The notes: a model not told the origin generated them from the sequence alone. Counted from the stretch's first letter, positions 46,229 to 55,660 are shown. The stretch is 64,000 nt of DNA from Arthrobacter mangrovi (GCF_026011795.1 NZ_BRVS01000007.1:155907-219906), one strand, 5' to 3'. Numbers and translations: made by a program.

Positions 46229-47503
46229 ATGCGACACCTCCTAGCGACCGTTGTCGGAAAGACCGTCCGGGTGGTGGCGAAGCTACGTGGAGGTGGTTCC
46301 GCCCTCCCCGGCCTGATCGCCGAAAAGATCGACCCTGAGTTCCTGCCCCGCACCCTGGGCAGGCTGCCGCACGGGGTCGTGGTGATCAGCGGGACCAACG
46401 GGAAAACGACGACGACGAAAATGGTCGTCGAGCTGCTGCAGGGCCAGGGGCTGAAAGTCTTCACCAACCGCACCGGCAGCAATTTCACCCGCGGCGTCGT
46501 GGCTGCCGTGCTGGGCGAATCGAATCCCGCCGGCAAGCTCGGCGCGGACATCGCGGTGCTGGAACTCGACGAGGCCCACGCCGTCCACTTCGTGAAGCTC
46601 GTCCCGCCGCGCTACAGCCTGCTCCTCAATGTGATGCGCGACCAGCTGGACCGTTTCGGCGAAATCGAAACGACGGCCGGGTTCCTCCGCAAAATCGCCG
46701 AGGCGACGACCGAGGCGGTGGTCCTCAACCGCGAAGACCACCGGATTGCAGGCCTCGCCGCAGCGGTGACTGCGCCCGAAATCCGGTACTTCGGGCTGAC
46801 CCCCGACCTGCGCCGGATGTTCCCGGGCGACGACGAAATGCGTTCAGGCGCTACCGGTGAGATCGCCGCGCTGCCGGATGCCGACGTCGTACTCTCCGCC
46901 TGCGACGGGCCCGCCGCCACCTTCACGGTGGACGGGCGGGACGTCGACGCCCGGCTGAAACTCACCGGCGTGTACAACGTCTACAACTCGGCCGCGGCAC
47001 TGGCCCTGGCCCGCACCGTACTCGGAGAGGCCGCCGACGAGGCCGCGCTGCTGCGTTCGCTGGAGGCCGTCACGCCGGCCTTCGGACGCGGCGAATCGCT
47101 GACCGTGAACGGCCAGCCCCTGGACCTGGTGCTCGTAAAGAATCCGGCTGGCTTCCGGCTGGCGCTGAAGTCCTTCCCCGCGGCGGGATTCCGCACCATG
47201 ATTGCGATCAATGACAACTATGCCGACGGCCGCGACATGTCCTGGCTCTGGGACGTGGATTTCGACTCGCTCGCCGAAGCCGGCGTGGACGAAGTCAGCG
47301 GCGTGCGCGCGAACGACATGGCCCTGCGGCTGTTCTACGAAGACGTACCCGTAGGCCGGGTCGACACAGACCTGACGGCATCGCTGCGCCGGTTCATCGA
47401 GCTCGGCCCCGGGCAGCCCAAACGCATCTACTGCACCTACACCGCCATGCTCGCGCTGCGCCGGGAGCTGGGCAAACTGACCGAAGTGGAGGTGGTCTCC
47501 TGA
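46229..47503 (+). CDS. murT: Lipid II isoglutaminyl synthase, Mur ligase subunit MurT
   Basis: With GatD it amidates the D-glutamate of lipid II, a step needed for cross-linking in many Gram-positives. The 424 residues have the Mur ligase P-loop VVISGTNGKTTTTKMV (about 51-66), the central ELDEAHAVHF and LNVMRDQLDRFGEIE motifs and a C-terminal MurT domain ending EVEVVS. The four-cysteine zinc ribbon described in staphylococcal MurT is not visible; only two cysteines occur. The stop overlaps gatD by one base. There is no ribosome site, so translation may be leaderless. Confidence 0.95.
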   Translation: MRHLLATVVGKTVRVVAKLRGGGSALPGLIAEKIDPEFLPRTLGRLPHGVVVISGTNGKTTTTKMVVELLQGQGLKVFTNRTGSNFTRGVVAAVLGESNPAGKLGADIAVLELDEAHAVHFVKLVPPRYSLLLNVMRDQLDRFGEIETTAGFLRKIAEATTEAVVLNREDHRIAGLAAAVTAPEIRYFGLTPDLRRMFPGDDEMRSGATGEIAALPDADVVLSACDGPAATFTVDGRDVDARLKLTGVYNVYNSAAALALARTVLGEAADEAALLRSLEAVTPAFGRGESLTVNGQPLDLVLVKNPAGFRLALKSFPAAGFRTMIAINDNYADGRDMSWLWDVDFDSLAEAGVDEVSGVRANDMALRLFYEDVPVGRVDTDLTASLRRFIELGPGQPKRIYCTYTAMLALRRELGKLTEVEVVS

Positions 47504-48225
47504 TGGATGCACCGGTGATCGACCTGCTGCAGCTGTACCCGCGGGACATGAACATCTACGGTGACTGGGGCAACGTCCTGGTCCTGCGCAAGCGCCTCCA
47601 GCTGCGCGGCTACGAGGTACGCCTGCACGAATACAACCCGGGCGACAGCTTCCCGGAGCAGGTGGACCTGATTGTCGGCGGCGGGGGCCAGGACTCCGGC
47701 CAGAACAAGATCCAGGCAGACCTGCTGGGACTGGGCGGCCGGCTCAAGGAACTGGCCGACGACGGCGTGCCCATGCTCGCCATCTGCGGCCTGTACCAGT
47801 TGTTCGGCCACCGGTTCACCACCCACACCGGCGAGGTCATCACCGGCATCGGACTGCTGGACGCCGAAACCGTCGGCGGACCGACCCGGCTGATCGGCAA
47901 CACTGTACTGGAAAGCGCCGAATTCGGCACCGTCATCGGTTACGAAAACCACAGCGGCCTGACCACGCTCGGCCCGGATCTGACACCGTTCGGCACCGTC
48001 ACCAAGGGGCAGGGAAACAACGGCCAGGACGGCACAGAGGGCGCGCGCTACCGGCACGTCATCGCCAGCTACCTTCACGGTTCGCTGCTGCCCAAGAACC
48101 CTGCAGTAGCCGACTATCTGGTGCGTCACGCGGCCGAGCGCCGCTACGGCACGTTCAACGACGTTGCGCTGGAGGTCCCCTACGAGGCGGCCGCACGCTC
48201 CGACGCCGCGGCACGCCCGCGCTGA
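47503..48225 (+). CDS. gatD: Lipid II isoglutaminyl synthase, glutamine amidotransferase subunit GatD
   Basis: Glutaminase partner of MurT, 240 residues. The nucleophile is Cys95 in AICGLYQLFG and the probable catalytic histidine is His192 in SYLHGSLLPKNP, matching the Cys-His dyad of the family. GGGGGQDSGQNK and GYENHSG are also typical. The ATG overlaps the murT stop (TGATG). The C-terminus (about 215-240) is an alanine/arginine tail. It is convergent with capA, 9 bases apart. Confidence 0.95.
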   Translation: MDAPVIDLLQLYPRDMNIYGDWGNVLVLRKRLQLRGYEVRLHEYNPGDSFPEQVDLIVGGGGQDSGQNKIQADLLGLGGRLKELADDGVPMLAICGLYQLFGHRFTTHTGEVITGIGLLDAETVGGPTRLIGNTVLESAEFGTVIGYENHSGLTTLGPDLTPFGTVTKGQGNNGQDGTEGARYRHVIASYLHGSLLPKNPAVADYLVRHAAERRYGTFNDVALEVPYEAAARSDAAARPR

Positions 48226-48234
48226 CCCTTCCGG

Positions 48235-49605
48235 TCAGTCCCCGCTGAGCAGCCACTCGCGGACGGCTCCGCCGGCGCCGGCCATCGATTCCACCGTTGC
48301 CTTGATCCGCGCGCGGCTGGCTGTATCCGCCTGTTCCGAGATGCACCACTGCCCTGTTGCGGAAGCGGCATCGAGCCTGTCGGCCGCCACCGGGCACCAG
48401 CGATGCTGCGGTCCATCGAACGTGGCCGGAAGCCAGTCCAGCCGCGCAACTTCCCACGCCTTTCCATCCGCCTCCTGACTGAACTGTGCCCGGACCATCA
48501 GGCCTTCGGTGTTGAGGACGTTGTCCGTGGCATGCGCGGCAATGGTGTTGCCCAGCCCGTAGGCAATCCAGGTGCCGCCGTACCGCTCAATCGGCTGGAC
48601 GGAGTGGCTGTGGTGCCCGTAGACCAGGGAGAACTCGCCGCTGTCGGCCAGCATGTGGGCGGCTTCCCGCTGCTGCGCGTTCGCATCATCGGAGTATTCG
48701 TCCCCGGCGTGAATAGCGCCCAGGACAATGTCCGCTCCCTCCGCCCTCGCCTGCTTGGCCTTCGCAATCATGGTCCGGGGGTCAAGCCTGTCCACCTGCC
48801 ACGCCGCCTCCGGTTCCAACCCGTTCAGGGAGAAAGTGCCGGTGATGACCGCAACGCGCGCGGCGGGAGTGTCCACAATCAGCACCTGCCGGGCCGCTGC
48901 GGGACTGCGGTAGGACCCGGTATGTTCGAGGCCGTGCTCATCCAGCGCGTCGAGGGTCCGGTCCACGCCGGCCGTGCCGTCGTCAATGCTGTGGTTGCTG
49001 GCCGTTGTGCAGGCATCGTAGCCGACAGCCGAAACAGCATCGAGGATCTGCGGCGGGACGTTGAAGGCCGGATAGCCGGAATATGGCCCGTCTGCCTGGG
49101 CCAGCGGCGTTTCCAGCTGGCAGATGGCAAGATCCGCAGTCTCCAGGTACTGCTCCTGTGCGGCCAGGACCGGGCGGAAATCCAGCTTTCCGCTGGCCGT
49201 CCGGGCGGCATCGCGCGCGGCCTGCTCCCACAGGGGCTCGTGCAGCAGCAGGTCCCCGCTCATCGCCACCGTGGCGCATCGCATTCCCGGGCAATCCGGG
49301 CCCGCGCCGGCTGTCACGGCCGGTTCCGGGGCGGAATCCGCGGCAGCGGAGGACGGTGGTGTCTCTCCGACGGCGCCGCTTCCTGCCGTGCCCGGCCCGG
49401 CAAGCCCCGCTGCAGGTCCGGTTTCCGCCGCGCCCTGGTCCGGTCCCCCTGCCGCCGGCCCGCTGGTGCAGCCTGATAGGAGCAGGCCCGCCACCGTCAG
49501 AACAGCCGCTGCCAGGACCGCCGCCTTTATGGCCGGCAGCGGCGAAGCAGGCCTGCGCGTGGACCGCCGGTCCGGACCGCGCCCCTGCGCCTGCCATCGG
49601 ATCAT
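48235..49605 (-). CDS. CapA-family lipoprotein
   Basis: 456 residues with a basic start, a hydrophobic signal segment and a lipobox LLLSGC (Cys46), so it is probably a lipid-anchored, extracytoplasmic protein. A disordered alanine/glycine/proline linker (47-105) leads to a CapA metallophosphatase-like domain: VAMSGDLLLHEPLW, CQLETPL, TTASNHSIDDG, LGAIHAGDEY and VYGHHSHSVQPIERYGGTWIAYGLGN, shown by GHHSHSVQPIE. The metal-binding histidines and asparagine are kept. CapA is best known from poly-gamma-glutamate capsules, but no capBC genes are near, so the substrate is open. Confidence 0.88.
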   Translation of the reverse strand: MIRWQAQGRGPDRRSTRRPASPLPAIKAAVLAAAVLTVAGLLLSGCTSGPAAGGPDQGAAETGPAAGLAGPGTAGSGAVGETPPSSAAADSAPEPAVTAGAGPDCPGMRCATVAMSGDLLLHEPLWEQAARDAARTASGKLDFRPVLAAQEQYLETADLAICQLETPLAQADGPYSGYPAFNVPPQILDAVSAVGYDACTTASNHSIDDGTAGVDRTLDALDEHGLEHTGSYRSPAAARQVLIVDTPAARVAVITGTFSLNGLEPEAAWQVDRLDPRTMIAKAKQARAEGADIVLGAIHAGDEYSDDANAQQREAAHMLADSGEFSLVYGHHSHSVQPIERYGGTWIAYGLGNTIAAHATDNVLNTEGLMVRAQFSQEADGKAWEVARLDWLPATFDGPQHRWCPVAADRLDAASATGQWCISEQADTASRARIKATVESMAGAGGAVREWLLSGD

Positions 49606-49803
49606 GCCGCCAGTGTATTCCTGCGGAGGTCTTCATCCCGGTGACCTGCGGGTAGACCGCACGGCTGGCAGGGGCTGCAGGATCATCCAACGAGGATGAG
49701 GAAAGACCGCCGGGACGGGAGTGGACTTATTGCGGGTGGGCCGGATCTTCAGTGACAGAACAGTGTTGCAACCGGCGCACCGCACGAGGGAGGAGCCATC
49801 ACC

Positions 49804-50253
49804 ATGGCAAGCAGTTCCGTGGGGCGGACGACCGATCCCGGCCGGCCTCCCGACAGGGAGTACAGCGTTGCGGCCGCCGGGACGATTCTCATGGCCGGTG
49901 TCATCATGATCATTGCCGGTGCCTTCCACATCCTCCAGGGGCTTGTCGCGCTGTTCGACGATCAGTTCTACGTCGTCGGCACGGAGTACATCTACCGGTT
50001 CGATGTGACCTCGTGGGGCTGGACCCACTTGATCGGAGGCGTGCTTTTGGTGTTCGGCGGGGCCGCCTTGTTCCGGGGCGCCGTTTGGGCCCGCATTCTC
50101 GCGGTAGTGCTGGCGTCGCTGAGCGCGGTGATGAACTTCATGTGGCTTCCGTATTACCCGCTGTGGGGCGCCCTCATCATCGTCCTCGACGTGGTCATCA
50201 TCTGGGCTGTCCTGGCCCACCCCCGCGACCTGAGGACACGCGGGCCGTTCTGA
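49804..50253 (+). CDS. Four-helix membrane protein, DUF7144-like
   Basis: 149 residues: a hydrophilic start (1-22) and four membrane helices. Helix 1 and the following loop read AGTILMAGVIMIIAGAFHILQGLVALFDDQFYV, key residues F-H-I-L-x-G. The motif TSWGWTHLIGG precedes helix 2. GGGAGGAG before ATG 49804 is a strong ribosome site. The gene begins a plus-strand group with the DUF6325-like and SHOCT genes. The function is unknown; the family is common and often multicopy in actinobacteria. Confidence 0.75.
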   Translation: MASSSVGRTTDPGRPPDREYSVAAAGTILMAGVIMIIAGAFHILQGLVALFDDQFYVVGTEYIYRFDVTSWGWTHLIGGVLLVFGGAALFRGAVWARILAVVLASLSAVMNFMWLPYYPLWGALIIVLDVVIIWAVLAHPRDLRTRGPF

Positions 50254-50372
50254 TAGCGCTGGTTCCGCCCGGGACGCGGCCCGCGAAGATCATTCGGCGG
50301 GGGTGATGTCCCGGCGGACAGCCAAAAATACACTAGGCAGGTCTTTGGACCACCAATCGGATTGCAGGGGTG

Positions 50373-50828
50373 ATGTTCGTGGCAACTACAGATGTGCACG
50401 GCCCAATCGACTTCGTGTTGATCGAATTTCCACTGGAACGGACGGGCAGCGGCGCCACGGCCGAGGCGCTCAAGGATCTGATCCAGCGGAAGGTGGTCTG
50501 GGTCTACGACCTCATCATCATTACGAAGGATGAGGACGGGTCCGTAGCCGGCGCCGAATTGACGGAAGAAGCAACCGAAGGCCTGGAGGGATTTGCGTCC
50601 CTTGCCTCGGTCCGATCCGGCCTCCTGGGCGACGCCGAAATTGCCGAAGCGGCGCAGGCCATGCAACCGGGCACGGCAGCTGCGCTCATCGTCTACGAGA
50701 ATCTGTGGGCGATACCGTTCATTGCCGCTGCCCGCGAGGCCGGAGGCGAAGTCATCGCAAGTGCGCGCATTCCGGCCCAGGATGTCATGGCTGCGCTGGA
50801 CGCGATGGAATCCGAGTCGAAGGTCTGA
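50373..50828 (+). CDS. DUF6325-like protein
   Basis: 151 residues, soluble and acidic. VHGPIDFVLIEFPLE at the start is typical, followed by LIQRKVVWVYDLIIITKDEDGSV, a helical middle (LASVRSGLLGDAEIAEAAQAM) and ALIVYENLWAIPFIAAARE near the end. The alternating beta/alpha pattern resembles a sensor-like fold, but no catalytic motif is seen. Starts GTG 50370, ATG 50373 and GTG 50379 are all possible after AGGGG; ATG is preferred. The SHOCT gene follows 12 bases after the stop, suggesting joint action. The role is unknown. Confidence 0.75.
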   Translation: MFVATTDVHGPIDFVLIEFPLERTGSGATAEALKDLIQRKVVWVYDLIIITKDEDGSVAGAELTEEATEGLEGFASLASVRSGLLGDAEIAEAAQAMQPGTAAALIVYENLWAIPFIAAAREAGGEVIASARIPAQDVMAALDAMESESKV

Positions 50829-50840
50829 GGAGGACCAGGC

Positions 50841-51173
50841 ATGGGACTGTTACGAGGAGTGGCCCGCACGGCGGTTGTCGCAGGTACCGCGACAGCTGTG
50901 AGCGGCCGCGTGCAGCGCCGCCAACAGGCGCGCTGGGATGCCCAGGCGCAGCAGCAATACGCGCAGAATGAGCCCGCACAACCGCAGTACGCTCAACCCC
51001 AGTACGCGCAACAGGCGTACGTGCAACCGACATACGAGACCGCGTCGGCGCAAGCGGCAGCGCCGGCCGCTGATCCGCTGGAGCAGCTGAAGACCTTGGG
51101 GGACCTGAAAGCGCAGGGAATCCTGACCGAGGCTGAGTTCCAGGCGCAGAAGGCGAAAATCCTGGGCGGCTGA
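50841..51173 (+). CDS. SHOCT-domain protein
   Basis: 110 residues in three parts: a basic, glycine/alanine-rich start (MGLLRGVARTAVVAGTATAVSG), a low-complexity Q/Y/A/P middle (about 28-75, repeats of the type QPQYAQ), and a C-terminal SHOCT domain DPLEQLKTLGDLKAQGILTEAEFQAQKAKIL (key residues L-x-x-L-x-x-L-K-x-x-G-x-L-T-x-x-E-F). SHOCT domains are short oligomerisation modules. GGAGGACC precedes the ATG. It is paired with the DUF6325-like gene. Confidence 0.85.
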   Translation: MGLLRGVARTAVVAGTATAVSGRVQRRQQARWDAQAQQQYAQNEPAQPQYAQPQYAQQAYVQPTYETASAQAAAPAADPLEQLKTLGDLKAQGILTEAEFQAQKAKILGG

Positions 51174-51205
51174 GATCCACGGGTAGTGCCGCTCACCGCC
51201 CGACC

Positions 51206-51235
51206 GTGCCCTGCCGGCCCCGGCCGGCAGGGCAC
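51206..51235 (+). terminator. Hairpin terminator after the SHOCT gene
   Basis: GTGCCCTGCCGGCC / GGCCGGCAGGGCAC, a perfect 14-pair inverted repeat with almost no spacer, 33 bases past the stop. Confidence 0.65.
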
Positions 51236-51266
51236 AGTGCCGCAGGCCGCTGTTCCGGAAACGCAG

Positions 51267-51305
51267 AACGCCCGGAACCGCAGCTGGGCTGCGATGCCGG
51301 GCGTT
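51267..51305 (-). terminator. Hairpin terminator after pdxS
   Basis: AACGCCCGG / CCGGGCGTT with an inner GCAGC / GCTGC stem, 16 bases after the pdxS stop. It stands back to back with the SHOCT terminator. Confidence 0.65.
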
Positions 51306-51320
51306 CGCCCTCGTTGGCGC

Positions 51321-52235
51321 TTACCAGCCGCGCTCGGCGAGGCGGTGCGGCTGCGGGATCTCGTCCACGTTGATACCGACCATCGCTTCACCGAGGCCGC
51401 GGGAGACCTTGGCGATCATGTCCGGATCGTCGTAGAAGGTCGTGGCCTTTACGACCGCAGCGGCGCGCTCGGCCGGGTTGCCGGACTTGAAGATGCCGGA
51501 GCCGACGAAGACGCCGTCGGCGCCCAGCTGCATCATCATCGCGGCGTCGGCCGGGGTGGCGATGCCGCCAGCGGTGAAGAGCACCACCGGGAGCTTGCCG
51601 GTCGCGGCGATTTCCTTGACCAGTTCGAAGGGTGCCTGCAGCTCCTTGGCGGCAACGTAGAGCTCGTCCTCGGCCATGGTGGTCAGGCGGGCGATCTCCG
51701 AGCGGATCTGGCGCATGTGGGTGGTCGCGTTGGAGACGTCGCCCGTGCCGGCTTCGCCCTTGGAGCGGATCATGGCCGCGCCTTCGTTGATCCGGCGCAG
51801 GGCCTCGCCCAGGTTGGTGGCGCCGCAGACGAAGGGAACGGTGAACTTCCACTTGTCGATGTGGTTGGCGTAGTCGGCCGGGGTGAGCACCTCGGACTCG
51901 TCGATGTAGTCCACCCCGAGGGACTGCAGGACCTGGGCCTCGACGAAGTGGCCGATGCGGGCCTTGGCCATGACCGGAATGGATACTGCCTCGATGATCC
52001 CGTCGATCATGTCCGGGTCCGACATGCGGGAGACGCCGCCCTGGGCGCGGATGTCGGCGGGAACCCGCTCGAGCGCCATGACGGCCACGGCGCCGGCATC
52101 CTCGGCGATGCGTGCCTGTTCGGGAGTGACGACGTCCATGATGACGCCGCCCTTCAGCATCTCCGCCATGCCGCGCTTGACCCGGCTGCTGCCGGTTACC
52201 GGCGCGTGAGATGAAGTAGCTTCACTGCTGGACAC
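51321..52235 (-). CDS. pdxS: Pyridoxal 5'-phosphate synthase lyase subunit
   Basis: Builds PLP from ribose 5-phosphate, glyceraldehyde 3-phosphate and ammonia from PdxT. At 304 residues the barrel motifs are complete: [35 protein letters not shown] with its active-site lysine, and [16 protein letters not shown] with the second lysine. GTG 52235 follows AGGGGC. It forms the end of the thrS-HIT-pgsA run, 106 bases after pgsA. Confidence 0.97.
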   Translation of the reverse strand: MSSSEATSSHAPVTGSSRVKRGMAEMLKGGVIMDVVTPEQARIAEDAGAVAVMALERVPADIRAQGGVSRMSDPDMIDGIIEAVSIPVMAKARIGHFVEAQVLQSLGVDYIDESEVLTPADYANHIDKWKFTVPFVCGATNLGEALRRINEGAAMIRSKGEAGTGDVSNATTHMRQIRSEIARLTTMAEDELYVAAKELQAPFELVKEIAATGKLPVVLFTAGGIATPADAAMMMQLGADGVFVGSGIFKSGNPAERAAAVVKATTFYDDPDMIAKVSRGLGEAMVGINVDEIPQPHRLAERGW

Positions 52236-52341
52236 AAAGAGCCCCTAGATATCGGTGAAAAGAGTACAACTCATCATACGCCGCATTGCGTGCGCCACCT
52301 CACCGCATGACGGTCCCTGAAGCTGCACCGCCGGGAGCGCG

Positions 52342-52953
52342 TCAGCTGACGGCGTGCAGCTGGCGGTAGACCGTGCCGACGCGCTGCAGCACCGTGATGA
52401 AGGAGGCCGCCGCCAGCAGCAGCAGTACGGCCAGCAGGACCACCGGCGGCAGGCCAAGCCCGGTGAAGCCGGTGAAGACCAGCACCGCCACCAGCCGTTC
52501 GGACCGTTCGGCAATACCGACGTCGGCGGTACAGCCGAGCGATTCGGCTTTGGACCGGGCATAGGAGACGAGCATGCCAAGGACCAGGCAGGCGAGCGAG
52601 GCCAGGGCAATGCCCGTGTTGGCACCACCGGTGAAGAACCAGATGGCCACGCCGGAGAACACCGAAGCATCCGCGAGCCGGTCCAGTGTCGAATCAAGGA
52701 AGCTGCCCCACCGGCTGCTGCGGTCCTGCATGCGCGCCATCAGTCCGTCCACCATGTCGGCGAAGACGAAGACAGTGATGACCACGGTGCCCCAGAACAG
52801 CTCGCCCATCGGGTAGAAAACCAGCGCGCCGAGGCAGACGCCGATCGTTCCGACCACGGTGACGACATCGGGGGAAATTCCCCAGCGCAGCAGCAGCTTG
52901 GCGACGGGCGAGAACAGGCGGCCGAAGAAGCCGCGTGCGTACTTGTTGAGCAT
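52342..52953 (-). CDS. CDP-alcohol phosphatidyltransferase, probably phosphatidylinositol phosphate synthase
   Basis: Membrane enzyme of 203 residues with six helices. It has the family signature D66-x2-D-G-x2-A-R-x8-G-x3-D87-x3-D91, with all metal-binding aspartates present. The thrS-HIT-this gene order is the same as that of mycobacterial pgsA1 (thrS, Rv2613c, Rv2612c), which makes phosphatidylinositol phosphate. That order is the main reason for the substrate guess. The acyltransferase and PimA genes that follow in mycobacteria are absent. Phosphatidylglycerophosphate synthase is the alternative. Confidence 0.85.
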   Translation of the reverse strand: MLNKYARGFFGRLFSPVAKLLLRWGISPDVVTVVGTIGVCLGALVFYPMGELFWGTVVITVFVFADMVDGLMARMQDRSSRWGSFLDSTLDRLADASVFSGVAIWFFTGGANTGIALASLACLVLGMLVSYARSKAESLGCTADVGIAERSERLVAVLVFTGFTGLGLPPVVLLAVLLLLAAASFITVLQRVGTVYRQLHAVS

Positions 52954-52962
52954 CCGCTACCG

Positions 52963-53574
52963 TTACCCGGCCGGCCAGGCCTGGGACACCTGCAGCCGGA
53001 CCTCGTCCAGGGTCTGCGTGATGGCCTTGGTCTGGGCGATGATGGGCAGGAAGTTGCCGTCACCGCCCCAGCGCGGAACCACATGCTGGTGCAGGTGCGC
53101 GGCGACTCCCGCTCCCCCGGCAACTCCCTGGTTCATGCCGAGGTTGAAGCCCGTCGGGTTGGCGACCTTGCGCAGTACGCGCATCGCCGTCTGCGTGAGC
53201 TCCGCGAACTCGGCGGTCTCCTCCACGGTGATGTCCGTGTAGTCCGGAACGTGCCGGTACGGACACACCAGCAGGTGGCCCGGGTTGTACGGGAAGAGGT
53301 TGAGCACCACGTAGTTGAACCGGCCGCGGTACACAATCAGCGACTCTTCGTCGCTTCGTCCCGGGGCCACGCAGAAGGGGCAGTCGTCCTGGCCCTTGAA
53401 CTGGTGCTGGCCGCCCTTGACGTAGGCCATGCGGTGCGGGGTCCATAGCCGCTGGAACGCGTCCGGAACGCCGGGCAGTTCAAAATCGTCCGTCGCCATC
53501 CCGTCCGTCTCAGGGCGGCCCGCATCGGATGTCGGGTCCGGCGCGGTCCCCGGTGCCGGCTGATCCGGCGTCAC
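52963..53574 (-). CDS. HIT-domain nucleotide hydrolase/phosphorylase
   Basis: 203 residues: a disordered start (1-28), then a HIT domain with [41 protein letters not shown] and the histidine triad [12 protein letters not shown]. The Rv2613c orthologue in this same position is an Ap4A phosphorylase, which is the likely activity. GTG 53574 overlaps the thrS stop by four bases, and pgsA follows after 9 bases. Confidence 0.9.
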   Translation of the reverse strand: MTPDQPAPGTAPDPTSDAGRPETDGMATDDFELPGVPDAFQRLWTPHRMAYVKGGQHQFKGQDDCPFCVAPGRSDEESLIVYRGRFNYVVLNLFPYNPGHLLVCPYRHVPDYTDITVEETAEFAELTQTAMRVLRKVANPTGFNLGMNQGVAGGAGVAAHLHQHVVPRWGGDGNFLPIIAQTKAITQTLDEVRLQVSQAWPAG

Positions 53575-55589
53575 GGCTGGACGTCCCGGTTGCGGACGGC
53601 AGCTGCGATCCGCTCCACGGCCTCGTCCACCGGAATTCCGTTGTCCTGGCTGCCGTCGCGGAAGCGGAAGGATACGGCGCCAGCCTCGGCGTCCTCGCCC
53701 CCGGCGATCAGGACGAAGGGGATCTTCTCCTTGCTGGCGGTGCGGATCTTCTTCGGGAAGCGGTCCGTACCCAAGTCCGCCTCGGCCCGGATGCCCTGCG
53801 CCCGCAGCTTCGCCACGACGTCGGAAACGTAGTCGTTGAACGCGTCCGCGACCGGGACGGCAAGGACCTGCACCGGCGCGAGCCAGGCCGGGAACGCCCC
53901 GGCATAGTGCTCGATCAGTACGCCCATGAACCGCTCCACGGAACCGAAGAGCGCGCGGTGGATCATGACCGGGCGCTGGCGGGAACCATCGGCGGCCTGG
54001 TATTCGAGTTCGAAGCGCTCCGGCAGGTTGAAGTCGAGCTGGATGGTGGACATCTGCCAGGTCCGGCCGATCGCGTCGCGGGCCTGGACGGAGATCTTCG
54101 GCCCGTAGAAGGCGGCTCCGCCCGGATCCGGGACCAGCTCCAGACCGGAAGCTTCAGCGACCTCGGCGAGGGTCCGGGTGGCTTCCTCCCAGGCCTCGTC
54201 CGAGCCCACGAACTTCTCCGGATCCTTGGTGGAGAGCTCCAGGTAGAAGTCCTCAAGGCCGTAGTCCTTGAGGAGGTCGAGGACGAAGTTCAGCGTGGTG
54301 GTGAGCTCGTCCTTCATCTGCTCGCGGGTGCAGTAGATGTGTGCGTCGTCCTGGGTCATCCCGCGCACGCGGGTCAGGCCGTGCACGACGCCGGACTTCT
54401 CGTACCGGTAGACGGAACCAAACTCGAACAGCCGCAGCGGAAGCTCGCGGTAGGAGCGGCCGCGGGAGCGGAAGATCAGGTTGTGCATCGGGCAGTTCAT
54501 CGGCTTCAGGTAGTAGTCCTGGCCGGGCTTGACCACTTCCCAGGTCTCCGGGTCCCGGGTCTCGTCGATGTGCATGGCCGGGAACATCCCGTCCTTGTAC
54601 CAATCGAGGTGGCCGGAGATCTCGTAGAGGTGGCCCTTGGTGATGTGCGGGGTGTACACGAACTCGTAGCCGGCCTGTTCGTGGCGCTGGCGCGAGTAGT
54701 CCTCCATGGTGCGGCGGATGATGCCGCCCTTGGGGTGGAACACGGGCAGGCCGGAGCCGAGTTCGTCCGGGAAGGAGAACAGGTCCAGCTCCGCACCGAG
54801 CTTGCGGTGGTCGCGGCGCTCCGCCTCGGCCAGGCGCTCCTGGTACGCCTTCAGGTCCTCCTTGGACGGCCAGGCGGTCCCGTAGATGCGCTGCAGCTGC
54901 TTGTTCTTCTCGCTGCCGAGCCAGTAGGCGGCAGCACTGCGGGTGAGGGCAAAGGCGTTGGAGATCAGCTTCGTGTTGGGCAGGTGCGGGCCGCGGCACA
55001 GGTCGCACCAGATCATGTCCCCGCTCTTGCGGTCGACATTGTCGTAGATGGTGATTTCGCCGGCGCCGACTTCGATGTTGGCACCTTCGCCGGCTTCCTC
55101 CGCATCGGACTTCAGCCCGAGCAGGATCAGCTTGTACGGTTCGCCGGCCATTGCCTGGCGGGCTTCGTCCTCGCTGACGGCACGGCGGACGAACTTCTGG
55201 TTCTGGTTGACGATCTTGAGCATCATCTTCTCAAGCGTCTTCAGGTCTTCGGGGGTGAAGGGTTCCGCCACGTCGAAGTCGAAGTAGAAGCCGTCCTTGA
55301 TGTAAGGACCAATGCCCAGCTTGGCATCCGGCCGCAGCTGCTGCACTGCCTGGGCCATCACGTGGGCGGTCGAGTGGCGCAGCACGTTGAGGCCGTCGGG
55401 CGAGCCGATGGTGACGGCTTCGACGCTCGCGCCTTCGGTGAGCTCGCGGTCCAGGTCGCGGAGTTCGCCGTCCACGCGCATGACGACGACGTCGCGGCGG
55501 TCCGCGAACAGCTCGGTTCCGGTAGTGCCCGTCGTCACCTTATTCTCTTCGCCGTCGACGATGAGGGTGATGGTTTGGGGCGCTGACAC
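53571..55589 (-). CDS. thrS: Threonine-tRNA ligase
   Basis: 672 residues: TGS domain, editing domain with [14 protein letters not shown] and [11 protein letters not shown] (metal/editing residues H-x-x-x-H and the C of DLCRGPHL), class II core with [38 protein letters not shown] and the zinc residues (NCPMHN), and the C-terminal anticodon domain. GTG 55589 follows AAGGAGA. It heads the thrS-HIT-pgsA unit; no T-box leader was seen. Confidence 0.97.
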   Translation of the reverse strand: MSAPQTITLIVDGEENKVTTGTTGTELFADRRDVVVMRVDGELRDLDRELTEGASVEAVTIGSPDGLNVLRHSTAHVMAQAVQQLRPDAKLGIGPYIKDGFYFDFDVAEPFTPEDLKTLEKMMLKIVNQNQKFVRRAVSEDEARQAMAGEPYKLILLGLKSDAEEAGEGANIEVGAGEITIYDNVDRKSGDMIWCDLCRGPHLPNTKLISNAFALTRSAAAYWLGSEKNKQLQRIYGTAWPSKEDLKAYQERLAEAERRDHRKLGAELDLFSFPDELGSGLPVFHPKGGIIRRTMEDYSRQRHEQAGYEFVYTPHITKGHLYEISGHLDWYKDGMFPAMHIDETRDPETWEVVKPGQDYYLKPMNCPMHNLIFRSRGRSYRELPLRLFEFGSVYRYEKSGVVHGLTRVRGMTQDDAHIYCTREQMKDELTTTLNFVLDLLKDYGLEDFYLELSTKDPEKFVGSDEAWEEATRTLAEVAEASGLELVPDPGGAAFYGPKISVQARDAIGRTWQMSTIQLDFNLPERFELEYQAADGSRQRPVMIHRALFGSVERFMGVLIEHYAGAFPAWLAPVQVLAVPVADAFNDYVSDVVAKLRAQGIRAEADLGTDRFPKKIRTASKEKIPFVLIAGGEDAEAGAVSFRFRDGSQDNGIPVDEAVERIAAAVRNRDVQP

Positions 55590-55660
55590 GGAGGTCTCCT
55601 TTGGTTGGCGAGGGCTCTCGTTGCGCCACCGTACTTTGGGTGCCGCGAGCCACTTCGATG

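Noticed and set aside
55590..55660. T-box leader ahead of thrS
   Set aside because: The thrS upstream region is short and lacks the T-box sequence.
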